Positions 1 to 5,119 of a stretch of 5,119 nt of DNA are shown piece by piece; the first letter of the stretch is position 1; each line of letters starts with the position of its first letter. The DNA comes from Steroidobacteraceae bacterium. Its GTDB lineage: Bacteria > Pseudomonadota > Gammaproteobacteria > Steroidobacterales > Steroidobacteraceae. The DNA is taken from the NCBI GenBank assembly GCA_013044085.1, contig JABEVI010000234.1, positions 1 through 5,119 of the forward strand, in the 5' to 3' direction. The translations under genes were made by a program, and so were the position numbers. The notes below the pieces were generated by a model, which was given only the letters and a program-made list of their open reading frames with translations, did no database searches and was not told where the DNA came from.

Positions 1-490
1 CATCGAGAACGGCACCTCCGAAATCGCCAGAGCGATCGCCGGCGAGGACCTGAACCTGTATTTGTTCGAGGGACGCCGGCCGGCAGACAATTTTCGGGCG
101 CTGCATCTGACGAGTCATCTGTTCGATGAGCCGCTCTGCCTCGAACTGATCGCCGACTGTGAGGTGGTCGTCGCGGTACATGGCTGCGCCGGCGCCGATG
201 AGCGGCTCTTGCTCGGTGGCCGCGACCAGGCGCTTCGCGACCGCCTGGCCCTCGCGCTGCGCGCCGCCGGCCTGTGCGCCGACACCACCGGCCATCGTTA
301 CCCGGCGGTTCGACCGGAGAACATCTGCAACCGCGGCGCAACGGGCATGGGCGTGCAGATCGAGCTCACGGACCCGTTGCGCAGGGGTACGGCCGCCCTG
401 CGCGTCGCGGCGGCACTGCGAGCCGCGCTGCTCGCTGCCGCGCCTTGCTACTATACGATCGATCAATTACTCTCGCACGCAGACGACTGA
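1..490 (+). CDS. Poly-gamma-glutamate hydrolase family protein, 3' part (5' end outside window)
   Basis: This is the C-terminal portion (162 residues) of a protein of the poly-gamma-glutamate hydrolase family (PF05908; the phage PghP and YmaC type), zinc-dependent peptidases related in fold to carboxypeptidases. The open frame runs from base 2 with no start codon that fits the family, so the gene begins upstream. Family hallmarks in order are IENGTSEIARAIAG at 2-43, LHLTSHLFDEP at about 101-133, VAVHGCAG at about 170-193, and GHRYPAVRPENICNRG followed by GVQIELT at about 290-370. The Glu of the IENGTSE block (5-7) and the His of HGC (179-181) are the likely zinc ligands; the first ligand, in the usual HGGG motif, would lie just upstream of the window. 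Family members cleave gamma-glutamyl amide bonds in polyglutamate, but many bacterial homologues have no proven substrate. It ends 36 bases before the next gene and is probably co-transcribed with it. The family call is solid; the substrate is unknown. Confidence 0.82.
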   Translation, partial: IENGTSEIARAIAGEDLNLYLFEGRRPADNFRALHLTSHLFDEPLCLELIADCEVVVAVHGCAGADERLLLGGRDQALRDRLALALRAAGLCADTTGHRYPAVRPENICNRGATGMGVQIELTDPLRRGTAALRVAAALRAALLAAAPCYYTIDQLLSHADD

Positions 491-515
491 CCGCGCCGCG
501 CGGCCGCGACCCATC

Positions 516-520
516 GAGGA
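516..520 (+). promoter_or_regulatory. Ribosome binding site of the TMADH-like gene
   Basis: GAGGA lies 6 bases before the ATG at 527, a good Shine-Dalgarno match and spacing. It supports this start, as does the protein beginning MPRDPRYDVLF, which parallels the mature start of trimethylamine dehydrogenase. Confidence 0.7.
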
Positions 521-526
521 TCGAAC

Positions 527-2587
527 ATGCCGCGCGACCCGCGCTACGACGTACTATTCGATGCGGTTCAGATCGGCCCGGTAACGGCGCCAAACCGCTT
601 CTATCAGGTGCCGCACGCCAGCGGCATGACCAATGCGCTACCGCACGTGCGCGCGGCGTTCCGCGAAACCAAAGCCGAGGGTGGCTGGGGGGTGGTCTGC
701 ACCGGCGCGGTCTCGATCCACCCGAGTTCCGATGATTCGCCGCTGCCGTTCGCGACTCTCTGGGACGCCAAAGACGTGCGCGCCCACGCGCTGATGACCG
801 AGGCCGTGCATCGGCACGGTTCGCTCGCCGGGATCGAACTGTGGCACGGCGGCGCCATCACGATGAACCGCACCAGCCGAATCGCACCACTGTCGCCGTC
901 GGGGATGCCGTGGTGCTCGACGCACCTCGGGTTCATGGGAAACCTGCGGCCACGCGCGATGGAGCGCGAGGACATCCGCGACCTGCTGCGCTGGCAGGCG
1001 GACGGCGCCCGGCGCGCACGCGACGCCGGCTTCGACATCGTCTACGTCTATGCGGGCATGGGGTATCTGCCGTACGAATTCCTGCTGCCCGAGTACAACC
1101 GCCGCACCGACGAATATGGCGGCTCGATCGCGAACCGTGTGCGTCTGGTGCGCGAACTGCTCGAGGTCACGCGCGACGCGGTCGGCGGGCGCTGTGCGGT
1201 TGCGCTGCGAATCAGCCTCGAGGAGTTGCGGGCCAAGCCGGGAACCCACGCGGCGACCGAGGCGCACGAGGTCGTCGCACTGCTCGCGGACGTGCCCGAT
1301 CTCTGGGACGTAAAGATGGATTCGAGCCCGACCGACTGCGCACCATCGCGTTTTTCGGCGGAAGGCAGCCATGAACCGGTGATCGACTTCGTGAAGAAGC
1401 TGACACGCAAACCGGTGGTCGGAGTCGGCAGGTTCACGTCTCCGGACCTCATGGTTTCGCAGATCCGGCGCGGCGTTCTGGACCTAATCGGCGGCGCGCG
1501 GCCGTCGATCGCCGATCCGTTCCTGCCGAAGAAGATCGACGAGGGCCGGGAACACGAGATTCGCGAGTGCATCGGCTGCAACATCTGCATCTCCAGCTGG
1601 CACGACGGGGTGCCCGTGAGGTGCACACAGAACCCGACGGCCGGCGAGGAGTGGCGCCGCGGCTGGCATCCGGAACGCTTTACGCCGGCGGCCGGCGAGG
1701 CCTCGGTGTTGGTGGTCGGCGGCGGCCCGGCCGGTCTCGAGTGCGCGCTGACGCTCGCGCGCCGGGGTTGTCGGGTCACCATCGCCGACGCCGCGAATGA
1801 GTTCGGCGGACGGCTGCGCTTCGAGACACGGCTGCCGGGCTTGTCGACCTGGGGGCGGGTGCGCGACTGGCGGCTCGGACAACTGCGGGATCGTGCCAAC
1901 GTGAGCCTGTACCCGGGGAGCGAGCTGACGGAAACCGACGTCCTCGGGCTCGAGCATTCCCACGTCGTGATCGCGACCGGTGCGCGCTGGACACGGATGC
2001 TGTACTCGACGATCGAGTTCCCGACGGAGGAGATCGCCGCGGCCGGCGTCTACACCCCCGACGACCTGGCCGCCGGCACCGTGCCGGAGGGACCGGTCGT
2101 CGTGTTCGATTTCGACAATTACTATCTCGGCGGCGCGATCGCCGAACATCTCGGCCGCCAGGGGCGCAAGGTCGACTATGTGACGACCGCCGGCAGCGCT
2201 TCGGCCTGGACCTTCATGACCAACGAGCTGCCCTTGGTGCATCGCGCACTCGGCAAGGCGGGAGTCGGGATCCACCTTTTGCGGCGGGTCGCCGGCTTCG
2301 ACGGCGAGGAAGTGACGCTCGCGGACGTGTTCACCGGCGATGAGATGCGCCTGCCGTGCCGCTCGCTGATCGTGGTCGGCGTGCGCGTGCCGCGCGATGA
2401 GTTGTACCGTGCGCTCGTCGCACGCGGCACGGAGCTGGCGCGCGCCGGCATCCGCTCCGTAACCCGGATCGGCGACGCCTCGGCTCCCGGCGCGATCGTG
2501 CATGCGGTTCACAGCGGCCACCTGTTCGCACGGGAGTTTGGCGACACGCCGCAGGCGGCCGGATACACCCGCGACTTCCCGGTCTGA
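527..2587 (+). CDS. FMN/[4Fe-4S]/nucleotide-binding oxidoreductase, trimethylamine dehydrogenase-like
   Basis: This 686-residue protein has the full architecture of the TMADH/dimethylamine dehydrogenase/2,4-dienoyl-CoA reductase family. An Old Yellow Enzyme-type FMN TIM barrel spans about 1-340 (NRFYQVPH at 23-30, GVGRF, GGARPSIADPFLP). A [4Fe-4S] cluster is held by Cys348, Cys351, Cys354 and Cys366. A two-part nucleotide-binding region follows, with GGGPAG at 398-403 and ATGARW near 484-489. Similarity to Methylophilus TMADH is collinear. By position, however, the covalent-FMN Cys is Ala31, the bowl Tyr60 is Ala61, the triad His172 is Met178 and the bowl Trp264 is missing. Tyr175, Asp270 and Trp358 match TMADH Tyr169, Asp267 and Trp355. 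The protein is about 40 residues shorter than TMADH and lacks its C-terminal dimer-contacting tail. FMN is thus probably non-covalent and the substrate is not trimethylamine. N-methyl amino acid or betaine demethylases and enoate reductases of this family are alternatives. It is probably cytoplasmic, as no signal peptide is seen. The electron acceptor (ETF or NAD(P)H) is unknown. Confidence 0.9.
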   Translation: MPRDPRYDVLFDAVQIGPVTAPNRFYQVPHASGMTNALPHVRAAFRETKAEGGWGVVCTGAVSIHPSSDDSPLPFATLWDAKDVRAHALMTEAVHRHGSLAGIELWHGGAITMNRTSRIAPLSPSGMPWCSTHLGFMGNLRPRAMEREDIRDLLRWQADGARRARDAGFDIVYVYAGMGYLPYEFLLPEYNRRTDEYGGSIANRVRLVRELLEVTRDAVGGRCAVALRISLEELRAKPGTHAATEAHEVVALLADVPDLWDVKMDSSPTDCAPSRFSAEGSHEPVIDFVKKLTRKPVVGVGRFTSPDLMVSQIRRGVLDLIGGARPSIADPFLPKKIDEGREHEIRECIGCNICISSWHDGVPVRCTQNPTAGEEWRRGWHPERFTPAAGEASVLVVGGGPAGLECALTLARRGCRVTIADAANEFGGRLRFETRLPGLSTWGRVRDWRLGQLRDRANVSLYPGSELTETDVLGLEHSHVVIATGARWTRMLYSTIEFPTEEIAAAGVYTPDDLAAGTVPEGPVVVFDFDNYYLGGAIAEHLGRQGRKVDYVTTAGSASAWTFMTNELPLVHRALGKAGVGIHLLRRVAGFDGEEVTLADVFTGDEMRLPCRSLIVVGVRVPRDELYRALVARGTELARAGIRSVTRIGDASAPGAIVHAVHSGHLFAREFGDTPQAAGYTRDFPV

Positions 2588-2603
2588 AGTGCGGCGAGTT
2601 CCG

Positions 2604-3260
2604 GTGAGCAATGCGACCTGTCGGCGGGGCGCACCGAAATTTCACCGCCAGACGGCGGCCGCGCGGCGCGATTTGCTGATCGAGGCCACATTGCGGTGCC
2701 TCGAAGCCCATGGGCACGAAGGATCCTCGATTCGCCGCATCAGCGCGCGCGCGGGCGTTTCGAGCGGCCTCATAAGCCACCATTTTCACTCCAAGGCGGC
2801 ACTGATCGCCGCCGCCTACGATCGCCTGGCGACGAGGCTGCAAGAATCGCTGCAACGGCGCGTCGATGAGGACAATACCTCGCCTCGCGAACGCCTGAGC
2901 GGCTTCTTCCGGGCTTCGTTCGAGCCGGACAGCCTGGATCCGGCCCTATTCAAGGTCTGGCTGGTGTTCTGGGGCATGATCATGCACTCGCCCGAGATGC
3001 GGGCCGTCCACGACAGCGCCTATCGACGCTACCGGTCGATCTTGGAGAAGCTCCTCGCGCAGATCGCCCGCGACAACGGTGCGCGCCTGAGGCTGCGGAC
3101 AGCCGCCATCGCGCTTTCCGCGCTGCTCGACGGCCTGTGGATCGAGCTGAGCCTGAGTCCCGCGAATTTCAAGCCCGCAGAGGCGATAGCGCTGTGCGAG
3201 GATTGGGTCGACGCGCTCTGCGGCGCAGAGACACCGCATCTTTTGAGGAAAACCAAATGA
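2604..3260 (+). CDS. TetR/AcrR-family transcriptional regulator, BetI-like
   Basis: This 218-residue one-component repressor has an N-terminal TetR helix-turn-helix at residues 20-67 (SSIRRISARAGVSSGLISHHF at about 41-61, then SKAALI). Its C-terminal ligand domain resembles BetI: LFKVWLVFWGMIMHSPEMR at about 115-133 matches the WLAFWATSMHHP block of E. coli BetI, and LLDGLWIELSL at 174-184 matches LIDGLWLRGAL. BetI represses choline-to-betaine genes and responds to choline; BetI-like proteins in other operons sense varied ligands, often quaternary amines or acyl compounds. The start is uncertain. GTG at 2604 is preceded by a weak GCGAG and gives a family-typical length. GTG at 2589, and an ATG at 2502 inside the preceding gene, are in frame but give longer N-termini. 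The gene lies 16 bases after the TMADH-like gene and overlaps the next by four bases, so it likely autoregulates the operon together with both oxidoreductases. Confidence 0.85.
   Translation: MSNATCRRGAPKFHRQTAAARRDLLIEATLRCLEAHGHEGSSIRRISARAGVSSGLISHHFHSKAALIAAAYDRLATRLQESLQRRVDEDNTSPRERLSGFFRASFEPDSLDPALFKVWLVFWGMIMHSPEMRAVHDSAYRRYRSILEKLLAQIARDNGARLRLRTAAIALSALLDGLWIELSLSPANFKPAEAIALCEDWVDALCGAETPHLLRKTK
3245..3250 (+). promoter_or_regulatory. Ribosome binding site of the PYROXD2-like gene
   Basis: GAGGAA lies 6 bases before the ATG at 3257 and inside the 3' end of the repressor gene. It selects ATG 3257 over the longer in-frame extension that reaches back into the repressor coding region. 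The ATGA junction (start 3257-3259, stop 3258-3260) suggests translational coupling. Confidence 0.75.
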
Positions 3261-4882
3261 CTGATTCGAAGGCGTTCGATGTCATCATTATTGGCGGCGG
3301 CCACAACGGTCTGGTCTGCGCAGCCTATCTCGGCGGCGCCGGTCTTCGCGTCGCAGTGCTCGAGCGACGCGACGTCGTCGGCGGCGCGGCGGTCACCGAG
3401 GAGTTCTTGCCCGGCTTCCGAAACTCGGTCGCGGCCTACACGGTTTCACTATTGAACCCCAAGGTCATTCGGGACCTGGATCTCGCCGCAAACGGTCTGC
3501 GGATCGTCGAACGGCAACTGTCGAATTTCCTGCCGCTCGAGGGAAGCAGCTATCTGAAGGTCGGCGCCGGCAAGACCGCCGAGCAAGTCGCGAAGTTTTC
3601 GGCACGTGACGCCGCGCGCCTCGATGCCTACGGTGAACGGCTCGACGCGATAGCCGACGTCCTGAGGGACCTGGTGCTCGAAACGCCGCCGAATGTCACG
3701 GACGAGGGCTGGTTGGCGGCGATGCCACAGATGCTGCGCGGGGCGCGGCTCGGCCGGCGCCTCGCGCGGCTCAGCATGCCGCTGCGAAGGGAATTGCTGG
3801 ACCTGTTCGCAAAGTCGGCCGGCGACTATCTCGACGGCTGGTTCGAGAGCGCACCGATCAAGGCCGCTTACGGATTCGACGGCATCGTCGGAAATTTCGC
3901 GAGTCCGTACGCGGCCGGATCCGCGTATGTGCTGCTGCATCACGTGTTCGGCGAGGTCAATGGCAGGAAAGGCGCGTGGGGCCACGCGATCGGCGGCATG
4001 GGTGCGATCACGCAGGCCATGGCGCAGGCCGCGCGGCGACGCGGAGTGGACATTCGGGTGGGCCAGGCGGTGCGCGAGGTGCTGCTCGCCGGCGGCCGCG
4101 CGATCGGTGTCATCACCGACAGTGGAGAGGAAATTCGCGCACGCTGCGTGGTGTCGAATTTGAATCCACGGCTGCTGTTTGGCTCGATGATCGACCGGAG
4201 TGCGCTCGATGCGGATTTTCTCGCGAGGATCGATCGCTGGCGCTGCGGCTCGGGAACCTTCCGGATGAACGTGGCGCTCTCGGAATTGCCGGACTTCCGC
4301 GTTCTGCCGGGCCGAACCTGCGCCGAACACCACACCGCCGGGATCATCATGGCCCCGTCGCTCGCCTACATGGACCAGGCCTATCTGGACGCCAAGGCCG
4401 GCGGCTGGTCGAAGCGGCCGATCGTCGAGATGCTGATTCCCTCGACGCTCGACGACAGCCTCGCACCGCCCGGTCGACACGTGGCAAGCCTGTTCTGCCA
4501 GCATGTCGCGCCGGTGCTGCCGAACGGCGCCTCCTGGGACGCGCATCGCGAGGAGGTTGCCGATTTGATGATCGATCTGGTCGATTCACATGCGCCGAAC
4601 TTCAAGGCGTCGGTTCTCGGCCGACAGATCCTCAGTCCGCTCGACCTCGAACGAACGTTCGGCCTGACCGGCGGCGACATCTTCCACGGCGCACTGAGTC
4701 TCGACCAGCTATTTTCCGCACGGCCGATGCTCGGCCACGGCGACTATCGCGGCCCGCTGCCGGGCCTTTACATGTGCGGCTCCGGAACCCATCCAGGAGG
4801 CGGCGTAACCGGTGCGCCGGGCCACAACGCGGCCCGTGAGATCCTCAAGGACTTTCGACGCGGCCGTTTGAAACGGGCCTGA
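3257..4882 (+). CDS. FAD-dependent oxidoreductase, PYROXD2/phytoene desaturase-like
   Basis: This 541-residue flavoprotein belongs to the CrtI/amine-oxidase-like superfamily and most resembles the PYROXD2 branch (often annotated NAD(P)/FAD-dependent oxidoreductase). The N-terminal Rossmann dinucleotide motif is FDVIIIGGGHNGLVCAAYL (residues 7-25), with Glu36 positioned to bind the FAD ribose and the GG motif at 42-43. A mid-protein GGMGAITQAMAQAARRRGVDIR block and VVSNLNPR are typical of CrtI-like proteins. The C-terminal FAD motif is PGLYMCGSGTHPGGGVTGAPGHNAA at 502-525. Length matches the family. No signal peptide or membrane segment is evident, so it is probably cytoplasmic. No crtB, crtE or other carotenoid gene is present, so carotenoid desaturation is unlikely. 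Its position in the operon suggests it oxidises a product or a related substrate of the TMADH-like enzyme. Bacterial PYROXD2-type proteins have few proven reactions, so the substrate is unassigned. Confidence 0.88.
   Translation: MTDSKAFDVIIIGGGHNGLVCAAYLGGAGLRVAVLERRDVVGGAAVTEEFLPGFRNSVAAYTVSLLNPKVIRDLDLAANGLRIVERQLSNFLPLEGSSYLKVGAGKTAEQVAKFSARDAARLDAYGERLDAIADVLRDLVLETPPNVTDEGWLAAMPQMLRGARLGRRLARLSMPLRRELLDLFAKSAGDYLDGWFESAPIKAAYGFDGIVGNFASPYAAGSAYVLLHHVFGEVNGRKGAWGHAIGGMGAITQAMAQAARRRGVDIRVGQAVREVLLAGGRAIGVITDSGEEIRARCVVSNLNPRLLFGSMIDRSALDADFLARIDRWRCGSGTFRMNVALSELPDFRVLPGRTCAEHHTAGIIMAPSLAYMDQAYLDAKAGGWSKRPIVEMLIPSTLDDSLAPPGRHVASLFCQHVAPVLPNGASWDAHREEVADLMIDLVDSHAPNFKASVLGRQILSPLDLERTFGLTGGDIFHGALSLDQLFSARPMLGHGDYRGPLPGLYMCGSGTHPGGGVTGAPGHNAAREILKDFRRGRLKRA
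4862..4879. repeat. Imperfect inverted repeat at the 3' end of the PYROXD2-like gene
   Basis: CCGTTT at 4864-4869 and AAACGG at 4871-4876 are complementary around one central base. The symmetry extends to GGCC on both sides (4862-4865 and 4876-4879) with one bulged G. It sits directly before the stop codon in a convergent gene pair. As RNA it could form a short stem with a tight loop. No T run follows on either strand, so it is not a clear intrinsic terminator. Confidence 0.4.
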
Positions 4883-4902
4883 ACCGGCGGGGCCGCAAAC
4901 CC
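4883..4902. other. Convergent intergenic gap of 20 bases
   Basis: This short GC-rich spacer separates the stop codons of the PYROXD2-like gene and the NnrU-family gene. It holds a 4-bp stem (CGGC 4885-4888 with GCCG 4892-4895, loop GGG) but no T tract, so I do not call a terminator. The two transcripts must end within or overlap each other's 3' ends. Confidence 0.5.
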
Positions 4903-5119
4903 TCAGCCGAGCGGCGAGACGCCGAACAGTCGCTGGTGCGCCCACGCGACGAAGAACACATACAGACCTAGTCCGAGCACGATCGCGATCGCATCGTTCC
5001 ACCGGCCGGCGGGTGCGGCCCGCACCGCGACCGGGGGACGGCGCTTCAGGGAGATTCGATCGAGGACCGCCCAGACGAGAAAGCCGCCGAACAGCAGCAC
5101 GTCGGCGAGGCGGCCGTTC
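4903..5119 (-). CDS. NnrU family membrane protein, C-terminal part (5' end outside window)
   Basis: The last 72 residues of this protein are visible; its start lies beyond the right edge. The segment NGRLADVLLFGGFLVWAVLD followed by RISLKRR is characteristic of NnrU proteins, which usually carry an LLANGDLASLLLF-like stretch here. It is followed by a second hydrophobic helix (IAIVLGLGLYVFFVAWAH) and the C-terminal block HQRLFGVSPLG. Two transmembrane helices are therefore visible, at about 5040-5105 and 4925-4985, joined by a basic loop. NnrU was named from Rhodobacter, where it is linked to nitrite and nitric oxide reductase expression. The family is homologous to plant 15-cis-zeta-carotene isomerase (Z-ISO), a heme b membrane enzyme; the His in the C-terminal WAHQRLFG block is a candidate conserved residue (from memory, not aligned). 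It runs opposite to the four-gene cluster and is probably functionally unrelated to it. No denitrification genes are visible. Confidence 0.8.
   Translation of the reverse strand, partial: NGRLADVLLFGGFLVWAVLDRISLKRRPPVAVRAAPAGRWNDAIAIVLGLGLYVFFVAWAHQRLFGVSPLG

Noticed and set aside
499..508. Ten-base perfect palindrome CGCGGCCGCG in the gap before the TMADH-like gene, considered as a repressor operator
   Set aside because: All-GC palindromes of this length are common in such DNA, it is shorter than typical TetR operators and no second copy was noticed.
2502..2603. ATG at 2502 as the repressor start
   Set aside because: It would overlap the upstream gene by 86 bases and add an Arg/Thr-rich N-terminus not seen in TetR proteins.
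1484..2611. Long open frame on the - strand (375 codons) opposite the TMADH-like gene, and similar antisense frames elsewhere
   Set aside because: Stop-poor antisense frames are expected in GC-rich coding DNA. Their translations are Arg/Ala/His-rich with no recognisable domain, while the + strand carries clear family motifs.
3137..3256. N-terminal extension of the PYROXD2-like frame into the repressor gene
   Set aside because: The extension is Arg-rich and unlike the family. The ribosome binding site and FAD motif position support ATG 3257.
3449..4546. Antisense 365-codon frame opposite the PYROXD2-like gene
   Set aside because: It shadows a gene with clear FAD motifs, has low-complexity composition and shows no ribosome binding site evidence.
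4885..4895. Small hairpin between the convergent genes, considered as a terminator
   Set aside because: The stem is only 4 bp and no T tract follows on either strand.

Overview
The window is GC-rich (roughly two thirds G+C by eye) and almost entirely coding, with intergenic gaps of 36, 16 and 20 bases. Gene style, GC content and a NnrU-type membrane protein suggest a Pseudomonadota (proteobacterial) chromosome. The class cannot be fixed from the sequence. No RNA genes, insertion sequences, CRISPR arrays or phage genes are visible.

Layout: four genes run co-directionally on the + strand and look like one transcription unit. (1) The 3' end of a poly-gamma-glutamate hydrolase-family zinc peptidase (to 490). 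(2) A complete 686-residue flavoprotein/iron-sulfur oxidoreductase of the trimethylamine dehydrogenase (TMADH)/2,4-dienoyl-CoA reductase family (527-2587). (3) A BetI-like TetR-family repressor (about 2604-3260). (4) A PYROXD2/CrtI-like FAD-dependent amine-oxidase-fold oxidoreductase (3257-4882), whose ATG overlaps the repressor's stop codon in an ATGA junction. On the other side of a 20-base convergent gap lies the C-terminal end of a NnrU-family membrane protein on the - strand (4903 to the window edge).

Working model (inference): a small catabolic operon in which an amidase/peptidase-type hydrolase releases a substrate, a TMADH-type flavoenzyme oxidises it (possibly oxidative N-demethylation or C-N bond cleavage), and a second FAD oxidoreductase acts on the same or a following intermediate, all under a self-encoded BetI-like repressor. 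A methylated amine, betaine or gamma-glutamyl-linked amine is a reasonable guess for the substrate, but nothing in the sequence proves it.

The most notable observation is that the TMADH-like protein follows the TMADH architecture closely and keeps all four [4Fe-4S] cysteines. It has nevertheless lost the cysteine that carries the covalent 6-S-cysteinyl FMN (Ala31), the catalytic-triad histidine (Met178) and two of the three aromatic residues of the trimethylamine-binding bowl. It is therefore very unlikely to be a trimethylamine dehydrogenase and probably has a different, unassigned substrate. TMADH, BetI and NnrU family sequences were compared from memory, not by alignment software.
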